Assembly: GCA_965153455.1 (NCBI GenBank)
Contig: OZ234500.1
Location: forward strand, 9,734,001-9,798,000
Length of the DNA: 64,000 nucleotides
DNA from: Sphagnum compactum
Taxonomy: Eukaryota > Bryophyta > Sphagnopsida > Sphagnales
Direction: 5' to 3'
The notes beneath the pieces are model-generated. The model saw only the letters and a program-made list of their open reading frames with translations. It was not told where the DNA came from and ran no database searches. Below are positions 36,707-51,290 of this stretch, one piece after another. Numbering within the stretch: the stretch's first letter is position 1; the number at the start of each line of letters is the position of its first letter. The position numbers were made by a program, and so were the translations under genes.

Positions 36707-38552
36707 CACTAGTAGAAAATGGCCATTTTGCAACTAGTCATGCGACTAATTTTTAGTTGCAAGCAACATTTGCAACTAAAATCTTAATAGTCGCGTTGGA
36801 CAAATTGCATTGACACTAATTGCAAACGACAACGAATTTTGGATGAAAGAAAAAGTCAACAAAATAGGTTTTCATCCTTTGATTAGTCATATACGTATTG
36901 TCGTTTGCAACTAAGATGCAACTTTTTTAATGAACAATGGGAACAAGTTATGTGTTGCCACGTGTCCCAACTTTTAATAATTAAAAATATTTTATTATTA
37001 TTTTGAATAATCTAAGATGTTTAATTTGTATGTTTGGATGGTTTAGATTGTGACACGTGGTGCAATAAAAATTTGCCACGTGGCATATTAATTGAAAATT
37101 TCCAAATTAAATTTAAATCAATATTTAGGTATGTAGGTTGCACTAGATACCTACCTGTATATACCTACCTACCCATTTAGGCTAAACACTTATCTAGATA
37201 ATACCTATTTACCTACCTAGGCCAAATACCTACTTAGGTAGGTAGGTAGGTAGGTAGAAAAGTAGGTAGGCAAGTTAGGGAAGTAGGTAGTTATGTGTAA
37301 GTACATGAATATTTATATTTATTTTGGGTCAAGTCATATTTAATGACTCATCCCATATGCCCATCTATTTTAATATGTAAATGTGGGACAAAACACCTTG
37401 TTTATATACTTTTCAAGATGGGAATGAAAGCCAAAACATATGGGATAAACTTTTTAGTTGCAAGTCATTTGTGACTAAAAATGTTCAGTTGCAAATGACT
37501 TGCAACTAAAAAGTTTATCCCATATGTTTTAGTTATCATTCGCATCTTGAAAAGTATATAATTAAGTAAATAAATAACACCTAACTACTCAACTAATTAA
37601 CTAATAAAATCATTAATCATTTAATGAATAAAATATTTAAAAATAATAAACTTGTTAATTAATTAATTAACAACTAAATTAAAAACTACTAATTATTTAT
37701 AATAATAATAACCAATATTTTATTATTACTGAATTAATTATATTATGATATTATTATTAAATATTAATTAATTTATTAGTTAGATAAATAGTAATATTGT
37801 TTAATTATATATTAATTATAATAATCTATCAACCAATTTAATTAACCAGTAATTCACTAATATTGAATTACTTAGATAATTATTAATAGGTAATAAATTA
37901 TTATTTCATAACCAAATAAATTAATATAATAACTGAATATTCAGTATTTAATTATTAATAAATATTAATTATAAATATTGACTATTAGGTTTTTATATCT
38001 AATAATATAATTAAAACATAGCCTAGGCTAACTATTTTACTATAATTACTCCCATTATTATATAGTTAATAATAATATATAAGTAAATATTTAATAGTAA
38101 AAATAACATTAATTCAATTATTATTGTAGCTAGTTGGTAGCCAAGGTTAACTATTTTATTTTTTATTATTTCATATTATTAATTCACTCATTAAATCTAT
38201 TTATGAACTATTATAGTAAATATATTATATTTTTAATAATTATATTTATCCTTCAAAAATAATTTGTGCATTTGTATAATAATTTATTAGATTTCTATTC
38301 TAACTAATACATTTATTATTATAAAATAATAAAATAATAGAACTGAAAATAAAAATTATATATCAGTAAATGATTATAGTCATTGACTTATCACTAATTA
38401 ATAAATATCAACTATAAATTTTTGATACAAAAACTTAAAACTATATATTAATATTTCCTAGTAATTATTATATTAATATAATAATATTTCAGAATTGATT
38501 ACTTATAATAATAATAACAAAAATGTAATTTGTCATTATCCTAGGTTAGCTA

Positions 38553-38583
<31 letters not shown>

Positions 38584-39420
38584 ATGTCACTTGTTAGAAC
38601 TATTATGATTTACTATAATTAAGATTTCATTTTTTTAATTAATAAAAGTTAATTCGTAATAAGTATATTAGTCATTTGAAAAGAATTTAATAATACTAAT
38701 AATATATTAAAATTTTAATAATTACTTCAGTAATCATAGAATTATTTTTCTTATCATTCTAATATCATCATCATCATCATCATTATGTAATAAAATATTA
38801 CTGTTTTAAAATTTTAGTTAAAGATAATATTGAAATTTAGTTTTCTATTACATGTAATTAATATAAATATATAATATAATATTAATACAAATAATAATAA
38901 ATGTCATTTGTAATAATTTTAAGAAGTATAATAAAATGGTTTGGATAAACTTGTAATATGGGCACAATATATTTAACAAATATCTTATGTATAATTTTGA
39001 TATACTCAAAATATATATCATTTAATGTAACCATAATATCGAGGCCATTTATGATAGTAATAATATTTGAATACACATGTAATATGGTTATTTGTATACA
39101 TTCAAAATATACATTTATAAATCCTAATACACCCAACTATATTCTTTAAAATTCACAAAATATACCTTTATATATTTATAGGGTTACAATTAAATTGGTC
39201 ACATTTGCAACTAATGGGACATAAATTGTTTTTCTTGGATGAAAACTAAACTAAATGTTGTTCACATGGAAAGATGAACACCAAAATAATTGCAAACTAG
39301 TTGCAAATATGACCAACACAAGACATAGTTGCAAAAATTGTCCAAATGTAGTTGCAAATAACTGATAGTTGAATGTAATCGCAAAGAGATTGGTTACATT
39401 TTGGTCAATTTCTACTAGTG
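36707..39420. mobile_element. Non-autonomous CACTA-family DNA transposon
   Basis: The left end reads CACTAGTAGAAAATGGCCAT; the right end is the complement of CACTAGTAGAAATTGACCAA. A perfect 3-bp TTA target duplication flanks it at 36704-36706 and 39421-39423. Subterminal copies of TTGCAACTA / TAGTTGCAA cluster within about 250 bp of both ends, as expected for CACTA transposase binding sites. The 2.2-kb interior is extremely AT-rich and has no transposase, a (TAGG)n run near 37225-37256, a (TTA)n run near 38551-38582 and a long hairpin at 37403-37560. It would need a transposase supplied by another copy. Confidence 0.9.
37403..37560. repeat. Long inverted repeat inside the CACTA element
   Basis: Arms 37403-37471 and 37492-37560 are 69 bp each, with about four mismatches and a 20-bp loop. 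The inner arm ends carry the same TTGCAA(A/G)T-type words as the subterminal repeats. It could fold into a strong hairpin if transcribed, or be a nested small foldback element. Confidence 0.85.
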
Positions 39421-39565
39421 TTACTCACTATAAATGTAGTTCCTTTTTTGAAACATAATTACTTCATTCAATGTTGTTGCACAAATTATTTGGTCCATTT
39501 TTTTTGCAAAATGTCGAAGGTTTTCAATCATAGATGAATACATAGTCATCACCCATCCAAAGTCC
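39421..39565 (-). pseudogene. Decayed transposase gene, part upstream of the CACTA insertion
   Basis: The minus strand reads MIENLRHFAKKMDQIICATT then LNEVIMFQKRNYIYSE, reaching exactly the TTA duplication. Skipping the CACTA element and one duplication copy, the reading continues into 36703-36560, where a further piece (VMKDLLFGDFILPLVYSCPY) precedes the main relic. So the CACTA element split this gene. The upstream limit beyond 39565 is unclear. Confidence 0.45.
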
Positions 39566-39569
39566 TATA

Positions 39570-42500
39570 ATCCATCACCTAATTGATGCATAATAAAATT
39601 GTCAATTTTAAAAGTCACTACAAATGCATAATAGAATTATCAATTCTAAAAGCCATAACTGATGTACACTAAATTATTGTGATTTATAAATGTACCAAAT
39701 CCTTATGGTTAAAAAATGCCAAACTAATTTTAATACCAAGGTTGTTTTACTTGAGATTCTAGTAGAAAGTTTGTTGCATGAACTTCGTATTGATTTGGGT
39801 TGAAAGGCTTATGGGTGACATTTTTTTTGTTGGGGTTTACTCGTGTTTCAATGGTCCACCACAATATCACTAAATTCTTTTTGTTTTTATGGTCAAACCA
39901 TCTTGTTTTTTTCTTCTTTCAAGGAGAGCAAATGTTAACAAACCTGAATCTTGAATCAACTACAAATGTTCAACAACACATGACAAATTGTGGCAACTAA
40001 TGCCCAATACCCATGATATTGCTTGTAAACTACAGCCATCAACACTTGTAGTAGCTTTGAATAATGTATGTTTATTTGCCAATTTTATTTTTGGGCATGA
40101 AATTTTCAATTTTCCCAACTCTATTCGACAAGATTCTAAAAAATCTTGTTATGTTTTGGCCTCATGAAGACGAGGGTAATATTTAAATAAGGATGGGACA
40201 ATGATTTCATGCCCAAAAACCTACCCTAAAATGGTTTGACATGTACAAACCATAATGCATGGATTTAATTTTGTGGCCATGGATTGGACAATAGTCTCAC
40301 CTTCCTATGGATACCATTAACATAAATATTAGCCCCCTCTAGGTCTAATTCAGATTGAAAAAGAAGACCTTTACTAATTCATTTTCAACCTTGATTCTTG
40401 TTCAATGTCTTTGTTGGCAAAGTCTAGCATTTTCTCAAATTTTGTCTTGAACCAAAATGTTATTTTGGATTTGTTTTTCAGCCAATACATTTTGTCTTGC
40501 TTCTTTTTCTTATATAGCATTTTATTTTTTATTTTTTTGTCCTCTTGTAGTTTATTAACCAATGTTGCCCTTGTGGTTGGCCCATGTCTAATAATTCCAA
40601 CTTTTCAAAGTTTTTTCCTTGCACTCCCCATGCATCAAAGCCTACACACTCATCTACCAACACCAACTAGATAAGTTACATGCAAATTGAATTTCAAACA
40701 CTTACACATGTAAAAAAGAGATACAATTATTATTAATATTTAGTACATTCAATTAAAATTATATTATGACCACAATGCAATAAAACTCAAACACATTAAT
40801 ACAAGATAACTTGAATAATATAATTTGGAATAGAAATGCACATTCTGTACATTGTGTAACACCATACACATTTGTGTACACAAAACATATATAATAGATG
40901 TACACACATATTTAATATACATTCATTATGTATACATTTGTGTTTAATATGTGTATTGGAATTCATATGTTGACAAGAATGCATAACTTGTATAATTCAT
41001 ATACATGCATGTAATGTAACATCTACTTCACATACACATTTGCAAGTACATAAATTTTACTCCATGTGCTAACAAGTATACACAAGTATAATTCGAATAT
41101 ATGTGTACATGTACATCATCTAGTTATGTACATATGGAACCTACACATTACATATAATATGCTAACAACTATGCATAAGGTCTAGCTCATATACATACAT
41201 ATGTATCTAAAGTTTATGTATGTACCTATATATGTAACCTACATAACATATAAACAACATATTTCACATATTGCCAAAAATGCACAAGTCAAAACTCAAG
41301 TACATATATGTATATCTAACCTATATGTATGTACATAGACAACATACACACATTACATTTTGTATGTTGAAAAGTATGCACAAGTTGTAGTTTAAATACA
41401 TTTATGTACGTATGTACACATAGATTAAGACACAACATAAACAAAACATATCTCATATCTGTGTACACATATTTGATCAAACATATGCCAATCTACAAAG
41501 GGCATACGTCATATACTTCATAACAAGACCTTAAAAACTATAAATTCATGTGAACATGACATTTTAAATTTCTAAACTTGCAACAAGAGATGCATTCTAA
41601 ACTCCTTGGTGCCAAATGTTACAAATTATCTATTCATTAAGGTGAATTGGTGCCATACCTTATCAGGTGCAGGTAACTCCCACAAAGTTACTTTTGTAAG
41701 TCAAACCTTCTCTTGAATGAGGATACCTAGGCTTGCATCCCAACAAGTGATCCTACATTTACATGCAAAAACTTAGCTACAAAACAATTTTGATTAATTT
41801 GAAGCAATGCAATCAATGATGTAGGAGGTATCAATAGATGACACAACATCAATAATTTCACAAGTTATTATGAACTAGAATTTAAAGCAGTTCAATAAAT
41901 TGTCAACAACACCCTATTCATGTCAAAAAAAATCTAATGGATCATTAAACTATTGGAAGAAGATATTTAATCAAAAGTGATTTTTCATTCTAGGTGCAAA
42001 GGTTTACAATGTAACTACAAAGAAAAAAATGTATGGAATCCTTGCATGGAAAGAAATTTTAGATATGACAATAGTGGATTTTGTTATCTTTTATGGCCCT
42101 GTGATCACACCACCATGAAGCATCTCAAAAACAACATTCCTTTTAGAATCTTATTTCTACAATCCAAATTTTTTAGAATCCATTCTCATGTGGCCTACTA
42201 GAACCACAATCATTCATGTGAAAATCGTGGAAAGCCCATTAAGATGAATTTTCTTTTATGAATGTCCTATATGATGTTCATTTTAAGGCACAATAAGAAA
42301 TTCTTTAAGTTTGGAGATCATTCATTGGGTAGGTATGAACTAAGAACAAAACATATATATTTCATAGACTTGACATTGATTAAGCTTCAAGAATTCCATG
42401 TAACCTCAAGAACCAAAGAGTTTAAATTGTAACTCAAAAACAATAAACATCCAATATTCCAAAAGAATCTCCGCTTGAGGTATCTTTTAAACTATTGTTT

Positions 42501-45500
42501 GTCATTGAAATTGATGAAATACAATGAAAATGTGTTCGACAAAAGTAGTGTTCACAAAGCTTGCTCCAAGTCCAATAATGACAAGAGTAGATGGTGACAA
42601 GAGGTGGTGGTGTGCTCTTGTGCTTCAAGGATTGAACCACTTGCTCTCTAAGTAAACATCAACCTACCATGAGTTCAATCTCTTTCTACTCTCCCAATGA
42701 AGGACTAATGTGTGGCAAAGGAAGATTTGTTAGTTTTTGGAATAATTACAGCTCCAAAGCTTCAAAAAATTTCTATTCATGAATTAGTTTCATACAAGCT
42801 CCATGCCGATAAGCCCATAAGATTCCATTTACAAATAAGTTCTATTCTCCAATCCAAAATTCAACAACAAAATGTGGATTACCTTTAGGACTATAATATT
42901 AATTGCACAAGCAATAACTAGAAACAAAAGGAATAGAAAGCATCAATTTGTTGCCAGTTGCACATAATCCAAAGTCAAAACACAAATTAGTTAACACAAT
43001 ATGTACACATGGTTTAGGGTGCACATCTAAACCCTAAACCCTACACAATTAGATTGTTGTTCACATTACCATGAAGCTTGGATAAGCTAAATCAAAGACA
43101 TCTAGAAATAACTTGGCCAAGTTTTTACTCTTATAAGAATTATTTTACATAAGATAAATGAACCAAAGAAAGAAATAACTATCTATTATTAGCTTAGTAA
43201 TTTGTAAAATGCATCCATTTTGTTGACCTACATTATTAAAAAGACATTTGTGCTAGACTAAATCCAAATTAGTTAGATGTAAGCCACATGTCATGGGCAT
43301 TTATTTTCAATTAAAAGTCAAAATATTATCTACTAATCTTGTGATTTGGGTTCCTTGTCAATGTCATTTGGGTTGTTGTAGCCTATATCTTTCAAGTTTA
43401 CTTTTTTCAACTTTTTTCAGTTACATAACTCTTCCATTCTTTATTCTCGAAATCAAACCTCAAGAAAGGCCAATTTGCAATGGGCCCACTCCTAATTACT
43501 ATCTACCAATTTTTTCCATGTTTTGCTAGTAAGACGCAATGTCAAAAACAATAACACTCTATCCTCCCAAGATGGAATTTTACGTACTTGGGGCCAAATG
43601 TAATTCAATACAATATCATTTGGCAAAATTGCTAAAAAGTCCCCCATTGCAAGTTCATTACATTTCATTGATGGTGCAAAACTTCATACAAAATGTAAAC
43701 ATAATTTGAATTATACTCTAAGGACTTAAGGTACATATAATGAAACAAATAGCTTGTTCAAACAAAATTGATTGGAATTTTCTCTTTACTAATTCTACAC
43801 AAATTGTAACATGTAGCAAAAAAAAGGTATATAGACTCCCCACTATAATGGCCTCAAGTTGTAGATCAAGCCCTATGATGTCTATAGACCAAAGAGTGCA
43901 TCGTCCAATTTTACTCATTACATTGTTACTACTACTTGCACTCTATAATAAATTAGAAAGTAAATGCACATGTTGTATGTACTTGCATCAATTATAAATG
44001 TAGGCGTCAATTCTAGATGATTTGCACATGAGAAGTAGACTAGAAGTTCGACTACATAACATTCACATGATGTTGTTGAGGTTGTTGCAACCTAGACTTG
44101 CTACATGAAAAGAATTTGCATTTTGTAATCCAACAAGCTTCCAATCACCTAGATGTGTAATATCATCTCTAGAGTTACCAATTACCTTAAAACAAGAGTT
44201 TGATAATTTGGACATCATGGTTTTGCATTGGAATGGCTATGTGCACCAAACTACTTTCCTTTCATTCTGATTTTTTGGTTGAAAAAAAATATAGTAGGCA
44301 TCAAGTTAAATGTTGGTTTGCGTCCCAAGGGTTTAGCTATTGCGATGTTGGTTGTCATCATGTTTGTTACAAGTACTAAATCTTGACACAAGAGCTACTC
44401 GTCATCAATTCTTTGTTAGAATTGTTCATTGGCTTGTTCCATGGTATTGATGTTACAAACCAATGATGATGGAAATAAGGATTTTGACATAACACCCAAA
44501 TGCAAAGATCTACTAAAACTTAACAAAGCAAGTTCCATGAAGTTTTGTGATTTGAAGTGATGCAAACATATAAACTAACATCAAAGCATTCAATTCTTCT
44601 ATTAGAAGTTCCAAAGCTTTGATGTGCAACTTGATCGCGATAAACATATTTTCAATGATATGCCAATAAATAATGTGTGTGAGGACAAGGAAGATTAGTG
44701 CACATAACCACTCTCCCACTTATGAATTTGTCAAAAATAAAGGCGAGTTCCAATGCACATAATAACCCTAGAGGAAGCTCCAACATGGATGGTCACATTG
44801 GGAAGCTATAATGTGCACACCTTTGCACTCTTGTTCTAGAACGCTCCACAACATACGGCCGTTGTGTCAAGCTCTAGAAACGAGTAAACTATAGTTGCCA
44901 CAACCTAACAAAGTTACATGAAGTGAATCCAAGTTTGCTTCATTGGAAAGAACGTGACAAAGGTGGGTGATTGTGATGTTTCACTGCTCCATACAATAAA
45001 GGTGTAATAACATTTTGACTATCCATTTTAAATTTTGAGTTTATTGTTTTTAGTCCAATGGTTCAAAATCAAAAAGATTGAATACACTTTATATTTAGAA
45101 TATGCAATTTGTACATTTTGGATTCATTTTAGTTCCAAAATGGGTGGGATCTTCCATTTCAAGCTTTAAGAAACATTATCAAACAAAAGTGAAATCAAAA
45201 AATAAAAGCATGCCCGATTATATAATTTATATATTTCAATTGGTAGTGATTTTTTATAAAACACTCAAATTATTTTGCTTTTATTGTTTAATTTTTTTTA
45301 AATCACATTTTTTGAATCGATTTTCAACCAAAAATTGTAAAGTTCTAAATGGCCCTATATTTAAATGATATATGTTAACATTAGTCATCACAAAAAAAAT
45401 CACCCAAAAGTTCCACCAACAACCTTAGTTTTGAAATACATATGCATTTTTTTCAAAGTCTACGACAAATATTATTTTGGCACAAATATAACTATACGTT

Positions 45501-48500
45501 TAAAATCTTCAATGTTTGTTGGATTTTTTTTGAGCATTGATTAACTTATGTTTAACTTTAATCAAATACATGTAAAACAAACAAAAATAACCCAAGATGT
45601 GATGTTCACACATTATCCCCAAAAAAATGCAGAAAGCTTATACTTGCGACTACAATTTTGGGAGGGCTTAATGTGCTTTCATTCGAATGATAATGGCGAT
45701 GTTGTCTTGGAGCTAGGAAACTATGCTCATTAGGCAAGGGATTTGACTTGCTTAGGCCCCTAGGGTATTTAGAACTCATATTTCAAATTTTGTTCCCCCC
45801 AACTACATTTTTTGACTTCTTTTGCACTACTACAAGGACTAGTAGTTCTTTATTTTTCCTTGCTTGGACCAAACCATAAGCTAAGATGCATGAAATTGGA
45901 TGAGATAGTGGCTAACATTACCGACTTGAATGAGAGAGAATTTTCCATTTGATTAATAAAACACCTTCTGTTGAAACATAATATTTGGTTCATTTTGATA
46001 GACAATGGTGCCCCATGTCATCCTTTGTGTTAGGGACTATCAAAAAGTCAAATGGAACTACCAATTACATAGATTAATTAGTTTGTTTGATTAATTTTTA
46101 ATTTTGTTAATTAGCATTCGGGGTGGGTGCATTCCCCTATCTTATGTTTATTTTGTTGGCCTTTTGTGCAATGAATTTCTTTCCCATTTAAAAAATAAAA
46201 ATAAAAGTACAATGACATGTTTCAATGGACATTGATTGATCACCTCAACTACATAAAACAAACCAATCTAAAATATTTAATGTAGTGCTTTTATTTGAAT
46301 TTATTTAAATAATTATTAATATCAATGATTTTGGTATGTTAAAATAAGAAGATTTGTTAGTTGCAATTCTTTGAAAAAAATCAATATTAAAGAATTTCCA
46401 ATCAGGGTCATTTCAAAAATCTTAAAGAATCATTAGTCTTATGAGTGGTTATTTGATTTTTTTCCAAAATTTTCATAACTATGGTTATATATCAAAACTA
46501 GTTATTTGATTTTTTTGGAAAATCATGATTATGAATCTTAAGAACCATCCTAATTATCATTAGGGGTCTATTTTTGTTTCTAGATAACCACCCAATATTG
46601 GTATTTAGTTTAGTTTGAACCAAATTGATTTCAAGATTCATTATGAACTCATATACATTCATCACAACACAACCCCCTTGTAGTTGTAGAAAAATATATA
46701 ACTTTACAAAGTATAGTTTGTAAGTTTCTATAGGGTCCCTTGTTGAAAAGGGAAAATTTTAGAATTCTTATTTCTAAAATTGAAACAATTTGGTGTCCCA
46801 TTAATTTGGAGCTTTGGAACTTGTGAGAAATATAAATGATTGAGACAAGAAAGCCTATGTTGTTAGCCTTCCAATATTGAGTCAAATTTTGAATTTTAAA
46901 ACATGATTAAACCTTCCAAATCATGTTTAAAATGGTTAATATTCATTTCAAAAAAATGTGTCTAAGTTATCAAACATTCATAAGTATCAAAGAATTACTT
47001 TGTTATGTGCATGCAAGTCCAACATCTTATAGCTTTTGTTGGATTTTTCTCAATGACATTAATAATTTTCACTTTAAGCATCTTTTCACCTTTAAAACAT
47101 TTCATAAACATTCTAAACACATGAGGAGTCTCAACATTCAAAATCAAAATGGAAGTTGGGGGTTTTGGGAGTGCCTCCTTTTGATAAACACACTTTTCAT
47201 TATATTTGATGATGTGTTTCATGCTTTTTGGCTTTTGCCTTGGTCTTGTTCATATCTCATTTCTTTTTGTGTTACCCAAGTTTTAATTGTGAGCCCAAAG
47301 CAATGATTAGCATAAGAAAACCCCCATTAATATTTGAAAAAGGTTGTGATATTTTTCCAAATGCAAAAATAGTGATAATAAATTTGCACATGTAGTGTTA
47401 ATTTGATGGGGTAGTCATGATTTTATTTATTTAATTAATTAATTATTGTGGAGGCATATTATGGGTCTTAGTTCTTATGCGAGGGAGCTCATTAATTTGT
47501 CCAAATGCCCTATGTTTTGTGAACAACAAATTTGTTTTGTTTTGATTGAATACCCAATGGAATATTATGTGTACATTTTGCTTTATTGGCTCTACCCATA
47601 GGAATAGATTGTGCACTGATGAAGGATTTGTTATAAACTTTTGGCTCAAACTTGACACAATGTGTGAGTGACATCTATAATATGACATGTTCATGTGATG
47701 GATGGGCATGTTCCATAAAAGTGCATGCATCTAGATGAAAAGTTTTAATTTAACAAATGAAGTTTTTAGTTTGAAGTTTGAACCTTTGATAATGGGTAGA
47801 GTCATTGCATGATGAACAAATTGTTTGTTATATTATTGCTGGATAAGTCCATTGCAAAAGGATGCAATATAGATTGAAGTTGTATAGTACCCACCACTCA
47901 TAATTGATAGAAGTTGTCAAATATTTTATTTTATTTATCTAAAATGGTTTGACAATCCTACGTTCAATGTTCTAGAATTTTGACAAATGTGAATAAGTAA
48001 ACAAGGTACATTATCATTTTGAATTAAAAAAATTGGAGTCCAATGGTTAGGATAATCATTTACTTCTAGGAGGAAGAGATTTCAAATTTCCAAATTTGTG
48101 ATAATTCCTTTACTTCTTTCTACTTGACACTCTCTTTTGGGAACTAATATAATGCATTTCGAATTGCAGTGACAAGTATGATAATAAGATTAAAAAGCTC
48201 AATGGCAAAATTGTTTTAAGCTGTTTATGATTGAATTCATCTATTGATGTTCTTATATATCTAAATGTACAAGTTCAAACTATATAAATTAAATGTCTCA
48301 ATATTAGTTTTGCAAGTTGAATGAAGATTTAAAGTGAAATCTATAGATTCAATGATAGAAGAGCAAACCTCCTATAGATTTTTTTTGGCATTCCAAAGTA
48401 TTTTCATGTTTCCACATGTATTGTCTAACTCTTAAACTTGTACATGCTTGTGAATTTGTTACTTGTTTTTGTTCATTATTCATTATGATGATTCCTACTC

Positions 48501-48590
48501 CAAGATAGAACGAATTGAGAGGTTATGGTTTTTTTTGGTTTTGAATGTGGTCAAAATGTTATGGCAAAACTTGTCACATTTTGTTATTTT
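39570..48590. other. AT-rich, probably repeat-derived sequence
   Basis: About 9 kb without a recognisable gene. A stretch at 40780-41480 is dominated by degenerate ATGTACATA/TACACA words, i.e. old simple-sequence expansion. A telomere-type pair lies at 43027-43044. Several 60-130-residue open frames exist (for example 46923-47306), but they are AT-driven and show no domain, splice structure or codon pattern I can identify. Confidence 0.45.
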
Positions 48591-48595
48591 TCAAG

Positions 48596-48763
48596 AAACT
48601 AACTCACCAAGAAACACGAGAGTGAGGATCTGTAACTAGAAGATGGGAGGAGGAGAGAACCACCAGTTAAATACAATTTGTAAAAACTAACTCAACTAGA
48701 AACATTAGAGTGAGGATCTGTAACTATATGATTGGAGAAGGAGAGAACCACTGGTTAAATACA
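48596..48763. repeat. 80-bp tandem duplication
   Basis: 48596-48675 and 48684-48763 share AGAGTGAGGATCTGTAACTA and GGAGAGAACCAC with about 10-12% differences and an 8-bp spacer. It marks the start of a moderately GC-richer stretch (to about 49.7 kb) in which I recognise no gene. Confidence 0.85.
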
Positions 48764-48769
48764 GAACAA

Positions 48770-51285
48770 GAGTCAGTGACCAGAGAGGAAGGTTCAACAA
48801 GACTGCCAAACCTAGTGAATGAAGAGCAAGATCTAATTAATGAACGAGGAAGTGCATCCAAGGAGACATGCCTAAAATAATGAAAGGGATCATCCAAGGA
48901 GACACCCTGTTGAGAGGGGCTGTAAAGGTTTTTAACAATTCTACAAGAATGGAGCTAAGTTTGTAGAGGGCAGATTAGGGTAAGTATGCAGACTTCCCTA
49001 CTAGGAAAAGGGATAAGTATGCAAGCCTCATACAACAAATAGACATTTGTTTAATAGATTTAACCATATTGAAAAGGCAAGACTTGTTATAAACAAAGAC
49101 CAATTATTTTATTTAAAATTTCTGTTTTCCTCATATCCATAGGCTAGCCATCATAAGCACCCACAAAGGGAGTTGTTCCCTCTCTCCATCCAAGAATGGT
49201 TTACCTCAGGACTGTTGTGGAAACACAAGTTTTGATAAAAAAATTCACGTGTTTGCATTGCTTGTTACTTTGCAAGATCCCTTGTGTACTAATTAGAAGA
49301 GTTAGGCTACTGCAACTCTGGGACCAAACCTGCTGACAAGGAGAATGTTGTGAATTGGGATGCCATTTACCATGAGTTTGAAATAATTCATTTGGAAGTT
49401 GCATCCTTCCAGATTAAATGAACTTCAATACTCTAGCAATCTTTGCCACCTTGTTTTCCCAAGTGAATTGTAGAATGTGCAAGACAGAAATTTCAAGTTG
49501 TAGGTGCCATGTTTCCCTGTCATGCTGAGCTTATTCTTCTTTTTTTCTGGGAGGACCAAGAGCAGGAGAATTGGAAGTAGACTTCAGTCAGCATTGCAGC
49601 AGAATTTTTACTACAATCAGGCAAGTCCAATGTCAGTGCGTGGTATCTATCAAACGTTTCCTAAAACATGTTATTAGGGAGAACTGAGTCCTTGTTCACA
49701 GGAGAAATTCATTGTTGCTGGAATCTCTCCCCACCCATATAAACTTTCTTTAGTCCAAACGTTGTCTTTTAAATGTACAATTTTCACATTGAATTCATGA
49801 AGTACGTTCTTGGAGTTAAACTAATGTGCACGTTTTTCCTAGCTTACTTCACATTGACCACAATCTATGTTTTCCTCTGGAATTCAAGCAGCCACACATG
49901 GCACACCACCTTGCAACAGGATGTAAAGTTCAATTTTGAACTCCACCAACCCACAAAGTGTGTATTTACAATATTGAGTGAACCGTTGAGTGCTGCGTGG
50001 TCAAGAAATCTTCCAATTAAAATTTCTTTATTACCTTGGGCCCCTTCGCACCAACTCAGGTCATGATACCCACAACAATTTTCCTTCATTTTCTCACATT
50101 TTTACACTATTCTCCTATTCTACTTTTTGCGGGGGACATAAAAACCTCTCAGAAAACTTGTAGTGTATTTGGAGGCTGGGTTGTAGAGGTCAATCTTTTC
50201 TTCAGCAAGAGGCTTGTGTTTTGAAAAGCACAAAACACAAAGGACTTTTCATTTTCCTTCATATTCTCAGACATATTATTTCCTCTATTTTACTTTTGGG
50301 GTGACTTTTCAATCTTGGCAGAAATATTTTTTCAACCAATAACACCAAATGCTACTTACCCCAACATACCTGCCAAGCATTTTATTTTCAATTTTGTAAC
50401 ACAAACTTTTTGCAATTTTTCAAAAAATAGTAAAATTAGTTGAACTTACACTTAGACTTTTTTTTTCCCATTCTTTTGGGGAAAAAGACAAAAACATGTG
50501 GAAAAAAATGTCTAATCATTGCCATGAATTTTCCTCCCAAACTTGCAGTGAGTGACTTGTAGCTCTTGGGATCTATCATTAAGGAAGGTAGTTTGTTTGT
50601 GTTCTTTGTCACATTAAGATTTCCTAAATCAGGATGCCCCCATTATGCTCTTGAAACCATTGGAAAGCCATCAATGAGTAGGGGTGCACTGAGGTGGTTT
50701 GGTAATGTTTAGACTTACAGTGCAAGAATTATTGAGTAATGAACACTTTTTTCAAAGAAGATTCAACAATATAAAAATTAAAATATTTTTGAGAAATTGG
50801 GCCAAGCTCTTGATACATACTACTATCGGAAAGCCCTTGCTGAGTGGGAATTCTTGGAGTTGATTTTCTAGTGTTTAAACCTAAGGTGAGAGATATATGA
50901 AATTTTGAGTAATCTTCGTCAGTGGAAATTAATTAAAGATTTAAAATAAAAAATTTCTAACAATTGAGCTCTATCATAAGTTCCTGTTCACACTTGGACA
51001 GCCACACTAGTACCTAATACTGTAGCATGCAGGGTACTTCGATGCCTGCAAAGACAATAATTTCCTTACAGCTCTCACCCCACTCTCTCTGTCTCTGGTC
51101 AGCAGTCACAGACTCAGACACATCAGTGATCAGTTAGTTAACTAAATCTTCTTGGCATGTATGTTAATCCATTCTTCTAATTGAATGATTAAGGGGAAGC
51201 TTCATTCTTCCTTTACTATATGTAATATGGTGAGATTGTGTGCAGCTAATTCTATTTGGCCTCTTTTTTAATGTGTGAGTGGGGG
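48770..51285. other. Intergenic sequence, no gene recognised
   Basis: Base composition is less AT-rich than to the left, but open frames (for example 49773-50066, 49201-49404 minus) have no recognisable product. Old coding debris is possible but cannot be supported. Confidence 0.4.
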
Positions 51286-51290
51286 CAATC

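Noticed and set aside
43718-44720. Minus-strand frames considered as another transposase relic
   Set aside because: No catalytic or family motif could be read in any frame.
48030-48110. tRNA- or SINE-like stretch (TCCAATGGTTAGG … GATTTCAAATTTCC) resembling A and B boxes
   Set aside because: The B-box match is poor, no cloverleaf can be drawn and no tail or target duplication is visible. Similar weak words near 2800, 11160 and 21690 were dropped for the same reason.
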